A stretch of 54,973 nucleotides of DNA from Xenorhabdus khoisanae (GCF_001037465.1 NZ_LFCV01000042.1:1-54973); one strand, 5' to 3'. Shown: positions 19,003 through 30,410, numbered from the stretch's first letter. The notes: generated from the sequence alone by a model not told the origin. Translations and numbers: made by a program.

Positions 19003-19856
19003 TCAAAACCCCCTTCCTGCATACGAGCTTCGATCCAACGGCGAGCCTGTATAATTTCCAATACAGGTTCTTCCGCTTTTTCTGTCCACATTTCTATTAA
19101 GAACGTTCCACGGTAATTCAATGTATGAAGCGTTCTGAATACTCCGACAAAATCGACACAACCCTGACCGAATGGCACGTCACGGAATTGTCCCGAATGG
19201 GTTGGAGTGACTGGATAAGTATCTTTGAGATGAATTGCCGAAATACGGTTTATGCCAAGCTTGAGTTCTTCTGAGACATCATTGCCCCAAGCACTCAAAT
19301 TACCAATATCGGGATAAACGCTGAACCACGGTGAGGCCAGCATTTCATCCCATATTTTCCATTTGGTGATCGAGTTTATGAAATCTGTATCCATAATCTC
19401 CATTGCCAGCATGACTTGTGCTCTGGCTGCTTGCTGAACTGCCCACGCTATTCCTTCAGAAAAGCGCTGTTTCGTTTCTTCGTTATGTTCTTCGTAATAA
19501 ACGTCATAACCCGCCAGTTGGATTGTTCTGATGCCAAGATCCCGCGCTAAACTGATTGCTTTTGACATAATCTCATAAGCTTTCCGCCGTACAGTTTCAT
19601 CACGACTACCAAATGGATAACGACGATGTGCAGATAAACACATGGAGGGAATGGAAATACCTGTTTCCAGCATATTCTTAATGAGTTTAAGGCGTGTTTT
19701 TACATCCCAATCCAATCGTGACAAGCGTTCATCTGTTTCATCCACAGACATTTCAATAAAATCGAAACCACAGCTTTTTGCCAGAGATAATCGCTCTGCC
19801 CATGTCAGATTTTTAGGCAATGCTTTTTCATAAATCCCAATAGGATGGATGCGCAT
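18996..19856 (-). CDS. sgbU: L-xylulose-5-phosphate 3-epimerase (SgbU/UlaE)
   Basis: A 286-residue TIM-barrel epimerase (AP-endonuclease 2 fold) converting L-xylulose 5-phosphate to L-ribulose 5-phosphate. Family blocks: [20 protein letters not shown] at the N-terminus, [20 protein letters not shown] near residue 31, [13 protein letters not shown] near residue 107, and the metal-site strands [22 protein letters not shown] and HLKDTYP. Its start shares a base with the stop of sgbH and its end overlaps sgbE, so all are read together. Confidence 0.92.
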   Translation of the reverse strand: MRIHPIGIYEKALPKNLTWAERLSLAKSCGFDFIEMSVDETDERLSRLDWDVKTRLKLIKNMLETGISIPSMCLSAHRRYPFGSRDETVRRKAYEIMSKAISLARDLGIRTIQLAGYDVYYEEHNEETKQRFSEGIAWAVQQAARAQVMLAMEIMDTDFINSITKWKIWDEMLASPWFSVYPDIGNLSAWGNDVSEELKLGINRISAIHLKDTYPVTPTHSGQFRDVPFGQGCVDFVGVFRTLHTLNYRGTFLIEMWTEKAEEPVLEIIQARRWIEARMQEGGFEC

Positions 19857-20512
19857 TATGCTTTCCCCCAGAGCTGAGTAATTTGAGTATGAAATGCTTG
19901 AGCGACTTGTTTGGGTTGAGTTGATCCAGATAACGCCCGGCCTGCAATAAAAGCTTGTACAGAAATATCTTTGAATTGAAGGAGGTCTGTTGGAACAATG
20001 CCACCGGTAATAGAAACCGCTAATCCTATATCGGATAACTTTTTCATGCGGGATATATCTTCCTTATCCCACACTTGCCCATTAGCTTGAGCATCGCGGC
20101 CGCGATGATAGATCACTTGCCGGATACCAATGGCATGCCAATTTTTTGCATCAGAGAATGTCCAGTTACCAAATAATTCAATTTGGATTTCTGCCTTTCT
20201 CTGCTTTGCCACATGATGGGCTTTTTCTATGGTTGCCAGTGGTGCGGCACAAATCATCGTCATCCAGTTTGCACCAGCATCGAATGCCTGTGTTGCAAGA
20301 ATTTCACCCGCATCAGCAACCTTCCAGTCCGCAACAATAATTTTGTCCGGATAATGGAGACGCAGTTGGCGGATAGCGTTAATTCCTTCGGAAAGGCAAA
20401 GAATTGTACCGGCTTCCACAATATCAACATCGTCCTGCAATAGTTCAGCATCCTGCAATGCTGAACTCAGGCAAGTATGATCCAATGCCAGTTGTAATAA
20501 TGGTCGGCTCAT
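19856..20512 (-). CDS. sgbH: 3-keto-L-gulonate-6-phosphate decarboxylase (SgbH/UlaD)
   Basis: A 218-residue TIM-barrel enzyme of the orotidine-decarboxylase suprafamily. It decarboxylates 3-keto-L-gulonate 6-phosphate to L-xylulose 5-phosphate. Active-site residues D11 (LALDHT), E33 (IVEAGT), D62, K64 and D67 (DWKVAD) sit at the same numbers as in E. coli UlaD/SgbH. The start at 20512 overlaps the lyxK stop as ATGA and has GGAGGAAAGAAT just upstream; a start 36 bases earlier is unlikely. Confidence 0.94.
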   Translation of the reverse strand: MSRPLLQLALDHTCLSSALQDAELLQDDVDIVEAGTILCLSEGINAIRQLRLHYPDKIIVADWKVADAGEILATQAFDAGANWMTMICAAPLATIEKAHHVAKQRKAEIQIELFGNWTFSDAKNWHAIGIRQVIYHRGRDAQANGQVWDKEDISRMKKLSDIGLAVSITGGIVPTDLLQFKDISVQAFIAGRALSGSTQPKQVAQAFHTQITQLWGKA

Positions 20513-22035
20513 ATTCTTTCCTCCCTGAACGTATTCAATGACTCGCATTGAGAATGAAAGTCACGCAATGATTCGATAATTAGCTGATATTTATTAATTT
20601 TATTAAGATATGCTGAATGTGAATTTTGATCTGGTTCAATAGTATATATGGTGTAACCCAAATTTTTCTGAGCTTCAGTGAAATCCTTATAGATGCCCGT
20701 ACCTACTAAAGCAGCCAATGCAGCCCCCAGGCATCCCGTCTCTTCGACCTGAGGTAATTCCACCGGTAGATTGCTGACATCCGCAAACATTTGCATCCAG
20801 ACTTTGGAGTGTGCAGGTCCCCCCATTACTCGTATCGTCTGAGTTTGAGTAAAACGTTCTAACATTCGTTTCAAATGGGTCATATGGCTGAAAATAACGC
20901 CTTCATACACGGCTTGTAGTAAATGGCTGCGATCATGGCTGGACTGTAAACCATAAAACCCCGCCGTCATTTCCAGCCCAGCATTGCTGCCATAAAGAAA
21001 GGGAAGAAAAAGAACTTCACTGGAGGCTTTGGGAAGATGGTTAACTGCAGCATTGATTTCTTCAAAAGACATTTTTCCCCAAAGGGCGGTAAGCCACTCA
21101 AGGTTACCTGACGAAGTGGGACTGGCTTCATGAACAATATAATGGCCTGCATTAACGTATCGCCCATAAATATAAGGGTATGGTTCATGAGTACGCAGTT
21201 GATCCGCAATACCACTGGTTACTGACCAGGTTCCCATAACGGCATTCAGCGTGTATTCATCTTGAAGACCTGCACAAACAGCGGAGGAAGCCACATCAAA
21301 CAGTCCGCCGACCACGGGAGTACCTGCAACCAGCCCGGTTAACTCAGCGGCTGGTGGGGTGACTTCTCCACCAATTTCAGCCGAGCCGACAATTCGGGAG
21401 AGAACACCATCAATTTCACTGATATTCAAAAGGCTTGAAAGTGCAGGATCATAATCTCCCGTATTCATGTTGTAGAGATTGGATTCCGAAATATTGCTTT
21501 CTTCACAGCTCTTTTCGCCAGTGAGACACCAGCGCAGATAATCATGTGCCATCATAACGGCACCGATGCGGTTGTAGCGTTCAGGCTGGTTCTCTTTAAG
21601 CCAACGCAATAAAGATACAGGATGGCCTGTCCAAAGGGTTTGGCGCGTATGGGGATATAACTTTTCCCGCATTCCTTGTTGTTGCCATTGACGTACAATT
21701 TCTGTGGCACGACGATCAGAAGAAAGTATCCCGTTACCTAACGGTTTGTCATCTTTATCTAAAAGAAATAGCCCTTTGCCTTGAGCTGAAATACCAATGC
21801 CCTTGATTTGCTGACCACAGATGCCCGTATTTCTCAATAAATGGTTAATTATGCTAATTAACGCATTCCATAATTCGCTGAGATCTCTTTCTGCATATCC
21901 CAATTGGGGAGTAAGCGTTTTCAATGCAATACGTTCTATACTGTATTCTTGTCCTCGTTCATTATATAAGCCCGCTTTAAGATAAGTACCGCCACAATCA
22001 ATACCCAGATAAAAGTTATGCTTATGTCTGCTCAT
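20509..22035 (-). CDS. lyxK: L-xylulose/3-keto-L-gulonate kinase LyxK
   Basis: A 508-residue FGGY-family carbohydrate kinase. The ATP phosphate loop is LGIDCGGTYLKAGLY at the N-terminus; GIGISAQGKGLFLLD near residue 88 and the VMGGPAHSKVWMQMFADVSN segment near residue 405 are FGGY signatures. In E. coli LyxK phosphorylates L-xylulose and 3-keto-L-gulonate. Between yiaK and sgbH it should convert 3-keto-L-gulonate to its 6-phosphate. It ends on the ATGA that starts sgbH and is 13 bases after yiaK. Confidence 0.9.
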   Translation of the reverse strand: MSRHKHNFYLGIDCGGTYLKAGLYNERGQEYSIERIALKTLTPQLGYAERDLSELWNALISIINHLLRNTGICGQQIKGIGISAQGKGLFLLDKDDKPLGNGILSSDRRATEIVRQWQQQGMREKLYPHTRQTLWTGHPVSLLRWLKENQPERYNRIGAVMMAHDYLRWCLTGEKSCEESNISESNLYNMNTGDYDPALSSLLNISEIDGVLSRIVGSAEIGGEVTPPAAELTGLVAGTPVVGGLFDVASSAVCAGLQDEYTLNAVMGTWSVTSGIADQLRTHEPYPYIYGRYVNAGHYIVHEASPTSSGNLEWLTALWGKMSFEEINAAVNHLPKASSEVLFLPFLYGSNAGLEMTAGFYGLQSSHDRSHLLQAVYEGVIFSHMTHLKRMLERFTQTQTIRVMGGPAHSKVWMQMFADVSNLPVELPQVEETGCLGAALAALVGTGIYKDFTEAQKNLGYTIYTIEPDQNSHSAYLNKINKYQLIIESLRDFHSQCESLNTFREERI

Positions 22036-22048
22036 CCTATAATTGCCC

Positions 22049-23047
22049 TCAGAGCGTTTTAATTTTTTCCCATACGCTATCGTTAATGGTCATACCATTT
22101 CGTCTGTTTTCTGCTTGTTTGCGCACCAATTCGTGACCCGGTAACCGAATGGCCATATTGGGATCTGCACATTCCGCAGAGGTAATAAAATGCATGATGG
22201 ATTTCAGTTTTGCTTCCCGTGAAGGGCCATCAATTAACCTGTCTACATCAATGGCGATAAATACCTGTGAAACCCCGTACTCATCACTATTATTCTGCGT
22301 AATTTCCGCGACCGATGAACCATTTGAAAGCAAGGTGGCGATGAGATCCAATACGATGGATAATCCTGAACCTTTCCAGTATCCCATGGGCAAAATCCGG
22401 CGATTTTTTTCAATCGTTGCGGGATCTCTGGTTAAGTTGCCTTCGTCATCAAAACCACCTTCAACCGGTAATTGCTGCCCAGCCAGCCGATTTACTTCTA
22501 ACTTTCCGTAAGAAAACATGGACATTGACATATCGAGCAACGTTATGGGATCGCCGGGTATGGCTATGATTAATGGATTTGTGCCGATACGGCACTCTTT
22601 CGCCCCCCAGGGAGGCATGGCAGCAATAGAATTGGTCCAGCAGATGCCAATAAACCCTTTTGTCGCAGCTTGCCAGCCATAGCTTCCTCCTCGCATCCAA
22701 TGGTTGGCATTGCGTAATGCCACCAAGCCAATACCATATTCCGTAGCCAATTCAGTAGCTCTGTTCATCATATCCCTGGCAGTCAGATTGCCTATCGCCC
22801 GTTGTGCATCCCATTGTTCAATCGCTCCCAACGATGCCACTCGCACAGGCTTGGCATCAGGGATGATATCCCCTGCATCAAGTTGCTGAATAAACCGGGG
22901 AAAACGATTAACACCATGTGAGTAAACGCCATATTCCGTGGTACTGGCGAACATTTCCGCGCAGGCATTTGCTGTCTCAAACTGAACACCCCGAGCCAGC
23001 AATATTCGGGTAAGTTGTTCTTTTAATTGTTCGAAAGTGACTTTCAT
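22049..23047 (-). CDS. yiaK: 2,3-diketo-L-gulonate reductase YiaK
   Basis: A 332-residue NAD(P)H-dependent reductase of the malate/L-lactate dehydrogenase-2 (YlbC/DpkA) fold, the same length as E. coli YiaK. It reduces 2,3-diketo-L-gulonate to 3-keto-L-gulonate. Family blocks: [29 protein letters not shown] near residues 20-48 (with the catalytic histidine in YSHG), [18 protein letters not shown] near residue 113, and [18 protein letters not shown] near residue 218. It is the first gene of the operon, with 240 bases of promoter space before the divergent yagU-like gene. No IclR-type regulator (yiaJ/plaR) is present nearby. Confidence 0.92.
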   Translation of the reverse strand: MKVTFEQLKEQLTRILLARGVQFETANACAEMFASTTEYGVYSHGVNRFPRFIQQLDAGDIIPDAKPVRVASLGAIEQWDAQRAIGNLTARDMMNRATELATEYGIGLVALRNANHWMRGGSYGWQAATKGFIGICWTNSIAAMPPWGAKECRIGTNPLIIAIPGDPITLLDMSMSMFSYGKLEVNRLAGQQLPVEGGFDDEGNLTRDPATIEKNRRILPMGYWKGSGLSIVLDLIATLLSNGSSVAEITQNNSDEYGVSQVFIAIDVDRLIDGPSREAKLKSIMHFITSAECADPNMAIRLPGHELVRKQAENRRNGMTINDSVWEKIKTL

Positions 23048-23287
23048 GCCTTCTTCCTTATATAAGGTTTTAACCTATGGAAAATATCAGCAATAACACA
23101 GGGGAATAGTTGCAATTAAAGTAATATTGTATTTTTAAAAACCTAAACAGTTCCTCTCAGAGTGAGTAAATAAACAGAGATAAATGAACTTAAAAGATAG
23201 GTAGTATTAGGAATGGTTTAAGCATGTTCATTTATATTCCACTATTCCAATTTTCAACCACTATCTTTAACCACTACCTTATGCGGA

Positions 23288-23809
23288 ATGAATATGCCTT
23301 CATTTTTATCTTTGTCAGTAACTAAGAGAAATACCAGACATTACGGAATTGCTTTATGGGCAGGTTTTCTTGGTGGGAATATTGCCAGTTTCGCTAAATG
23401 GGGAACAGAAATTCTCATGCCTCCCAGAACACCAGACAGAGCTATCCCTCCTGGCGAGATGCTTCAAAGTTGGGGAGGGAAAGTCAACTACATGGTCTAT
23501 CATTACTCGGATCACCTTGTGAATTGGGGCATGGCGGGAGTTCACCATCTTTTTTCTATCATTTTGGCAATGTTTTACTCCGTCATTGCGGAAATCTTTC
23601 CTATCGTAAAATTATGGCATGGTGCTGTTTTTGCTGTCATTGTTGCCTTCATTTTCCACGGTATCATTTTACCCATTTATGGATGGTCTCCTGTTTTCTG
23701 GGAACTGCCTTTTGATGAGATATTCTCGGAAATAGTGGGAACTATAATCTGGATGTGGGCTATTGAAATTTTCAGGCATGACATTCGCACCAGAATGGTA
23801 AAAGACTAA
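23288..23809 (+). CDS. YagU-like inner membrane protein (DUF1440)
   Basis: A 173-residue protein with three or four membrane segments (IALWAGFLGGNIASFAKWG, HLFSIILAMFYSVIAEIFP, GAVFAVIVAFIFHGIILPIYG, VGTIIWMWAIEIF). The PPRTPDRAIPPGEM loop and the GWSPVFWELPFDEIFSE segment are typical of DUF1440/YagU, which in E. coli has been linked to acid resistance. It is divergent from yiaK and ends at a good terminator. Role here not evident. Confidence 0.8.
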   Translation: MNMPSFLSLSVTKRNTRHYGIALWAGFLGGNIASFAKWGTEILMPPRTPDRAIPPGEMLQSWGGKVNYMVYHYSDHLVNWGMAGVHHLFSIILAMFYSVIAEIFPIVKLWHGAVFAVIVAFIFHGIILPIYGWSPVFWELPFDEIFSEIVGTIIWMWAIEIFRHDIRTRMVKD

Positions 23810-23833
23810 TCCCTTATGGTGTTAAAAAGTTAA

Positions 23834-23870
23834 AAACTGGTTCAAATCTTTCCATTGAACCAGTTTAAAT
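23834..23870 (+). terminator. Rho-independent terminator
   Basis: The stem AAACTGGTTCAA / TTGAACCAGTTT with a 9-base loop lies 25 bases after the yagU-like stop. The trailing T-run is short. Confidence 0.7.
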
Positions 23871-24021
23871 TAATGACCACATACAATTTACCTTATCGCC
23901 ATAAACGCTTACATTATAAATACCAAATTAGAAATGTATCCATGACAATAATTTGATTGTCATGATGTTGAGCCATACTCTGTCTGTCCGCAACGATTAA
24001 AACAAATGAGGAATAATAGCC

Positions 24022-24900
24022 ATGCTGAAAACGGTTGAAAATAACACAGCAAGTGGATGGGTTAATGGTTTTCTTGGGGTACTGATTTTTAGTGGTTCAC
24101 TACCTGCAACCAAAGTTGCTGTTATGAATTTCGATCCTATTTTTCTAACCGTTGCCCGTGCTTCCATTGCCGGCTTATTGGCGCTCATTATTTTATTCGT
24201 GTTTAAAGAAAAGCGTCCTGTATCCAATCAGCTGGTTTCATTGTTCATTATTGCCATGGGTGTTGTTATTGGATTTCCACTTTTAACTGCATTGGCTCTG
24301 CAACATATTACATCAGCACATTCGATCGTATTTCTTGGGTTATTACCTCTTTCTACTGCCATTTTTGGCGTATGGCGTGGTGGAGAACGCCCCCGAGCTG
24401 CTTTCTGGGTATTTTCTGGTGTGGGAAGTTTGTTAGTGATTGGATTTGCTTTCATGCAAGGGTTATCTGCTTCACTCACTGGAGACTCATTAATGCTTGC
24501 TGCCGTTATTGTTTGTGGACTTGGTTATGCAGAAGGTGCAAAACTTTCCCGCGTATTAGGCGGATGGCAAGTTATCTGTTGGGCTTTGCTCATTTCATTA
24601 CCTGCTATGCTTATTATGACAATTCTGTTTATGCCAAATTCATTTTCGAATGTTGGTATTCCGGCATGGATTAGTCTTGCGTATGTATCCCTGTTTAGCA
24701 TGTTAATCGGTTTTATTTTCTGGTATCGAGGTCTGGCATTAGGAGGAATTACTGCCGTTGGCCAACTCCAATTACTACAACCTTTTTTCGGTCTTGCTTT
24801 GAGCGCGAGTTTACTTTCTGAACCCGTGAGCTTACTGATGGTAGCAGTAACAATAGGGGTGATTCTTTGTATTATTGGCTCACGGAAATTTGCAAGGTAA
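24022..24900 (+). CDS. EamA-family (DMT) exporter
   Basis: A 292-residue inner-membrane protein with ten predicted segments arranged as two EamA repeats (about residues 8-135 and 150-290). The first repeat begins with GFLGVLIFSGSLPATKVAV; the second includes VILCIIGSRKFAR at the end. The family exports metabolites, often amino acids. TGAGGAATA upstream of ATG is the ribosome site. A LysR gene follows in the same direction after 115 bases and may be its regulator. Cargo unknown. Confidence 0.8.
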   Translation: MLKTVENNTASGWVNGFLGVLIFSGSLPATKVAVMNFDPIFLTVARASIAGLLALIILFVFKEKRPVSNQLVSLFIIAMGVVIGFPLLTALALQHITSAHSIVFLGLLPLSTAIFGVWRGGERPRAAFWVFSGVGSLLVIGFAFMQGLSASLTGDSLMLAAVIVCGLGYAEGAKLSRVLGGWQVICWALLISLPAMLIMTILFMPNSFSNVGIPAWISLAYVSLFSMLIGFIFWYRGLALGGITAVGQLQLLQPFFGLALSASLLSEPVSLLMVAVTIGVILCIIGSRKFAR

Positions 24901-25014
24901 ACGGAGTTTAATATTGAGTACGAATCTGATTGGTGAAGGTGAAATTGACCTTAGTTATGGATAATATAGGCTGAATCTTTATTAATACATTAACTGATAC
25001 AGATATTCTTAAAC

Positions 25015-25926
25015 ATGCGTAGAACAGATCATCTTGGCGGGATAACGGCGTTTGTCATAACAGCGCAATTAGGCAGTTTCACTGCTGCGGCAGAGCGTCT
25101 AGGCTTAACAAAGTCTGCGGTAGGTAAAAGCGTCGGGAGGCTTGAGGATCGTTTAGGACTTAAACTTTTTCAGCGTTCGACGCGCAGTTTGAGCTTAACG
25201 CCTGATGGAGAAGCTTTCCTGATAAGCTGCCAGAATGCTCTTGATATTCTCGAACAAGCTGAAGCGGCCCTTACTTCACATATTTCCTATCCTGCTGGCC
25301 GCCTCCGTATTGATCTGCCGGCTGCTTTTGGACGTCAGCGAATATTTCCGGCTCTTCTGAAAATTGCCAGTAATTATCCTGAGCTATCTCTGTCAGTTTC
25401 ATTCAGTGAGCGTTTTGTTGATTTGATTGAGGAAGGTATCGACATTGCTATACGAATCGGGGAACTCGCTGACAGTAGTGGACTGGTCGCCCGTAAATTG
25501 ACAACGCAAAAACTTGTTATTTGTGCCTCACCGAATTATTTACATTCTCATGGTGAACCCAAAACCCCCGAGAAATTGAGTCAACATCGGTGTGTGGTAG
25601 GATTTCGCAGGAATCAACCTATATCTTGGTTATTGAAAGAAGAAGATGGCGAGGTAAGACGTTACACTCCACCAGCAACTTATGAGTTTTCTGATGGAGA
25701 TGCAATGTTATCTGCTGCGTTGGCCGGATGCGGATTTGCGCAGCTACCATTATGGATGGTGGGTAATTACCTTGAGAGCGGAGAACTCAAGGAGGTATTG
25801 CAAGAATATTCTGGAGTGGAAATTCCGATTAGTGCGTTATGGCCTAAAAACCGTCAACTGTTACCTAAAATACGTTATGTTGTAGATACTCTGGTGGAAT
25901 TGGCAGAAGACGGTTTGTTAGATTAA
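25015..25926 (+). CDS. LysR-family regulator
   Basis: A 303-residue LysR regulator: the HTH at about residues 15-40 (SFTAAAERLGLTKSAVGKSV), RLEDRLGLKLFQRSTRSLSLT, then the effector-binding domain from residue 90 (GRLRIDLPAAFGRQ). Its stop overlaps the convergent MFS gene by 4 bases. It could control that pump, the EamA exporter before it, or both. The inducer is unknown. Confidence 0.85.
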   Translation: MRRTDHLGGITAFVITAQLGSFTAAAERLGLTKSAVGKSVGRLEDRLGLKLFQRSTRSLSLTPDGEAFLISCQNALDILEQAEAALTSHISYPAGRLRIDLPAAFGRQRIFPALLKIASNYPELSLSVSFSERFVDLIEEGIDIAIRIGELADSSGLVARKLTTQKLVICASPNYLHSHGEPKTPEKLSQHRCVVGFRRNQPISWLLKEEDGEVRRYTPPATYEFSDGDAMLSAALAGCGFAQLPLWMVGNYLESGELKEVLQEYSGVEIPISALWPKNRQLLPKIRYVVDTLVELAEDGLLD

Positions 25927-27074
25927 CGCTGAAGATTATTTTTAATGTAGATGCTTAAAAATGCCATAAATGAAAAGAGAATACTGATTAACATAACCGT
26001 ATGCACATTAAATTGTGAAAGAAACCATCCTCCCGTAACGGAGCCAATTGTGATCCCTAAATTAGCAAAAGAAATGTAAAGGCTGTTGGCAAATTCAGGG
26101 GCATCATTAGCTTCCTGTATAAGCCAAGTTTGGCTGACCACAAGCCCCGCAGAATGCAATCCGCCCCAAAAAACGGTTAACACACACATTGCTATCGGCG
26201 AGAAACCTAAATACCAGACTTGGAGATAGAGAAAGATTAATAAAACAGGATAAGCATAAGTTGTGCTTACAACACTTTTCTGCAAAAAGTGACTAAAAAC
26301 AAAATTGCCAATAAATCCACTAACACCAAATAGTATTAAAATCGCACTAATGAAATCATTATCAAATTGCGTGATTTTCGATAAATAATCCGTGATGTAG
26401 CTAAAACTTGAAAACATTGCGGAGAAAATCAATGTCACGGTAGAAATCGTCAGCCATAGTTTTCCTCTGCGCAACACGTTTAATTGTTCAATAGCAATAC
26501 GGTTTTTTGTTGCAGGGATAGAAGGAACAAAAAACAAGATACCGAGAAAAGCGAGCATACAAGTCGCTGCACCAAAATAAAATGCAGCACTGAGTGATAA
26601 ATGTTCCGCTATAAAGGAACTCAAAGGCATTCCTAATACCATCCCCACAGTCACTCCGGCAAAAACTTTTGCAATAGCACCTGCACTTTTTTCCTTAGAA
26701 ACGGACTTCGCTGCAATAACAAGGGCAACCGCAAAGAAAACAGCATGCCCCAACCCGGGAAGAATTCTGAATATCAACATCAAATTAAAGAGGTTTGTTG
26801 TGGCATAGATAAGGTTAGAAACGATAAATACAAATAGAATGGCAAGAAGAACGTGTTTTTTGTTATATCCAGATAATAGCAGAGTCATAAATGGCCCCGT
26901 TATAGCCACAACAATGGCATAAATACCGACAAGAAAACCGACTTGAGTCGGTGTTACATGCAATTGTGCTTCCAATTGCGGCAGCAATCCAATAACAGCT
27001 ATTTCAGTCGTAATAACACCAAAGACCGCAATGGATAACGTCAACAACAACAGCAGAGATTTTTTATTTTCCAT
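25923..27074 (-). CDS. MFS exporter (DHA1, arabinose-efflux-like)
   Basis: A 383-residue inner-membrane transporter with 12 predicted segments. The N-terminus LSIAVFGVITTEIAVIGLLPQLEAQLHV and the FRILPGLGHAVFFAVALVIA segment near residue 107 are typical of the DHA1/AraJ-YdhP group of exporters. It converges on the LysR gene and overlaps its stop by 4 bases, a compact arrangement seen when regulator and pump evolve together. Cargo unknown. Confidence 0.8.
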   Translation of the reverse strand: MENKKSLLLLLTLSIAVFGVITTEIAVIGLLPQLEAQLHVTPTQVGFLVGIYAIVVAITGPFMTLLLSGYNKKHVLLAILFVFIVSNLIYATTNLFNLMLIFRILPGLGHAVFFAVALVIAAKSVSKEKSAGAIAKVFAGVTVGMVLGMPLSSFIAEHLSLSAAFYFGAATCMLAFLGILFFVPSIPATKNRIAIEQLNVLRRGKLWLTISTVTLIFSAMFSSFSYITDYLSKITQFDNDFISAILILFGVSGFIGNFVFSHFLQKSVVSTTYAYPVLLIFLYLQVWYLGFSPIAMCVLTVFWGGLHSAGLVVSQTWLIQEANDAPEFANSLYISFANLGITIGSVTGGWFLSQFNVHTVMLISILFSFMAFLSIYIKNNLQR

Positions 27075-27194
27075 AATGAGAATCTATTGAGAATTTACTT
27101 TTAACAGGTAGGCAAAATGATGGCAAATACTCTATAAAAACAGAAGGATATTTTCGTCTATTGTCTGTAGACATAACTTCTTCAATGATTTTTT

Positions 27195-27225
27195 CTCAAA
27201 AGAAAAGCCGCGATAATGCGGCTTT
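27195..27225 (-). terminator. Terminator of the ASCH gene
   Basis: On the minus strand the stem AAAGCCGC / GCGGCTTT with a 6-base loop is followed by TCTTTTGAG. It lies 35 bases downstream of the ASCH stop. Confidence 0.75.
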
Positions 27226-27259
27226 AATTTCTGCATTGTCGAAAATGTAGAGAGTTTGA

Positions 27260-27688
27260 TTACAGTTTCTCAACAACCTTAAATTCGATAACAACAATTT
27301 CCATATCGGGTGAGAAAACACCTATACTCTCAAAAAAACGTTGATGCTCTAATTGCCAGTGAAGCAAACTTCTGTCTCCCTCTCCTTCTTTCCAGGCCAA
27401 ATCTGCGGTCATTTCTGAAAATTGCATCAAGTGCATTGCAGTGACTCTGGCAACGCAAACCGGACTTTCTTTGCTGTCGAAGACAGTGTAGTGATTACCA
27501 ACAGTAATCTTGCCATCATCTGATTCATAAGAATCATACAAACTGAACGGGCAAGTTGTTGCTGTTTTTATACCTTTGGCAACTAATTCAGCCAGTTCAT
27601 CGTGCATAGCAGGAGAATCACCAAATACCCAACGCCCGGCTTTTGGATATTTGCTTTCAAGCAGTTTCGTGATCTTATCTGTTTTCAT
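27260..27688 (-). CDS. ASCH domain protein
   Basis: A 142-residue soluble protein with an ASCH (PUA-related) beta-barrel. The pattern is RWVFGDSPAMHDELAELVAKGIKTAT near residue 18 (G-x-K-T-A-T is the ASCH hallmark), then VGNHYTVFDSKESPVCVARVT and DLAWKEGEGDRSLLHWQLEHQRFF. ASCH proteins bind RNA or act as small amidohydrolases on modified nucleosides. The gene is a single unit with its own terminator. Confidence 0.8.
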   Translation of the reverse strand: MKTDKITKLLESKYPKAGRWVFGDSPAMHDELAELVAKGIKTATTCPFSLYDSYESDDGKITVGNHYTVFDSKESPVCVARVTAMHLMQFSEMTADLAWKEGEGDRSLLHWQLEHQRFFESIGVFSPDMEIVVIEFKVVEKL

Positions 27689-27879
27689 ATTATCTTTTAG
27701 GTGTTTCGTTAAGTTTATACGTAGGCGTCTTTACTAACATAATGACACTATTTTCCACCATGGTTTTATGTCAACTATATGACATGGCTCCATATTATAA
27801 GATTGATGAATGTAAGAGCTGGAAATATGGGCGGTAAAACAGTCGCCCATTTGAATGGGTTAATAGAGATTAATGATTT

Positions 27880-27999
27880 TCACAGCGGATACATCCATAG
27901 AGGAACCATTGCGGGAAAATTAAAAGGCGTTATGCCGGCAACAATACCCATTGCCTGAAAATCAATCCCTCTTTTCAATTCTCCGGCTGAATCACTTCC
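27880..27999 (-). pseudogene. mmsA: mmsA remnant (methylmalonate-semialdehyde dehydrogenase)
   Basis: Directly after the transaminase stop, one minus-strand frame reads [20 protein letters not shown] and then [12 protein letters not shown] before TGA. This matches the conserved [21 protein letters not shown] core of CoA-acylating malonate/methylmalonate-semialdehyde dehydrogenases. Only about 38 codons remain; both the start (about 130 residues) and the catalytic C-terminal two thirds are gone. A transaminase plus mmsA is the usual beta-alanine/valine catabolic pair, so the remnant records the loss of the second enzyme. Confidence 0.75.
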
Positions 28000-28000
28000 T

Positions 28001-29332
<1,332 letters not shown>

Positions 29333-29575
29333 TTTTTAACTCCTCGCGCAAGGTTGTAACAAAGAGTTTGCAATGAAACTATATTCAAGTTAAATCTCAT
29401 TTATCGAATCATTAGTTATGAGTTTACTTACGTAAATGAAATAAACAACTCTTAGATTACACGATCAGCATCTACGGGCCAGTGAAACGATGATGGCATC
29501 CATTGAAGAGTTCCTCCAGCATGTAAAAACAGTTACGCGGGGAATTTAACATTGGCATTATTAATAGTGCCGTTA

Positions 29576-30394
29576 TCAGGATTGAATACGTGACCTATAT
29601 TTTTTATACTCCGCAGGAGTCGCCGCAACCAATTTTTTGAAATTCCTATGAAAGTGGCTTTGGTCATAAAAACCTAACTCAGTTGCTACAGACGCTATAT
29701 TCATTCCTTGCTTCAAAAGTACTTTTGCTTCATTAATGCGCATTGCGATTTGCATAGCATGTGGAGTAATACCATATGCCTTTCGAAATGCGTGGATAAT
29801 ATGATATTCACTCAATTGAGAGTGAACAGCGATATCCTTTACCGATATATTGCTTCGAAAATTTTCACAAATATATTCATACGCCCTAGATACACTACTT
29901 TTTGGTACAACTTTCTCTAAAGGTATGGAGTTGGACTGTGAAAAAAGATTGAAAAAAAAAGAGATGCTCTCTTCTTCCGTTTTCATTTTGTCTTTATCAA
30001 GAATGATTGTGTTGGCTAATTCTTGAAACTGTGCATAAAGTTCCGGAGCATCGGTATGATTAATTGAGAACGGGATAAAATTCGTTATTCTTTCACCTAC
30101 AATCATTGATTGCACATAACCTAACCATTTTGGACATACATACAGCATTTTGTAGCTCCAATTTGTATCTGGTACTGGGTTGCATGAATGGACCTCTAGA
30201 GGGTTAATTATGACAAGGGAACCCTTTTGTATTCTACGTTCAATATTACTATTGAAGTAATCACTATGACCGCAATCTACAGCTCCAATGGAAAATTCTT
30301 CATGAGTGTGTTTCCCGTAACAGGCTTTCGAGTTTTTAGAAAAGCGCAGCTCAATGGGTACTGCGCTCGAACGATAAAATTTTTGCTTGGTCAT
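29576..30394 (-). CDS. AraC-family regulator
   Basis: A 272-residue regulator with an N-terminal cupin (about residues 10-110; GKHTHEEFSIG, LVIINPLEVHSC) and a C-terminal double HTH (about residues 170-270; ISVKDIAVHSQLSEYHIIHA and NIASVATELGFYDQSHFHRNF). AraC regulators of this type often sit next to LysE exporters and respond to an amino acid. Only 17 bases separate its start from an IS5-type remnant, so its original upstream sequence has been displaced. It lies at the 3' end of the cluster at 30765-33572 on the same strand. Confidence 0.82.
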   Translation of the reverse strand: MTKQKFYRSSAVPIELRFSKNSKACYGKHTHEEFSIGAVDCGHSDYFNSNIERRIQKGSLVIINPLEVHSCNPVPDTNWSYKMLYVCPKWLGYVQSMIVGERITNFIPFSINHTDAPELYAQFQELANTIILDKDKMKTEEESISFFFNLFSQSNSIPLEKVVPKSSVSRAYEYICENFRSNISVKDIAVHSQLSEYHIIHAFRKAYGITPHAMQIAMRINEAKVLLKQGMNIASVATELGFYDQSHFHRNFKKLVAATPAEYKKYRSRIQS

Positions 30395-30410
30395 CTGTGT
30401 TCATACCCTT

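Noticed and set aside
29333-29575. Possible LysR-like trace (ETMMASIEEFLQHVKTVTRG) between AraC and the transaminase
   Set aside because: Only about 25 codons and the similarity is too vague to call a remnant.
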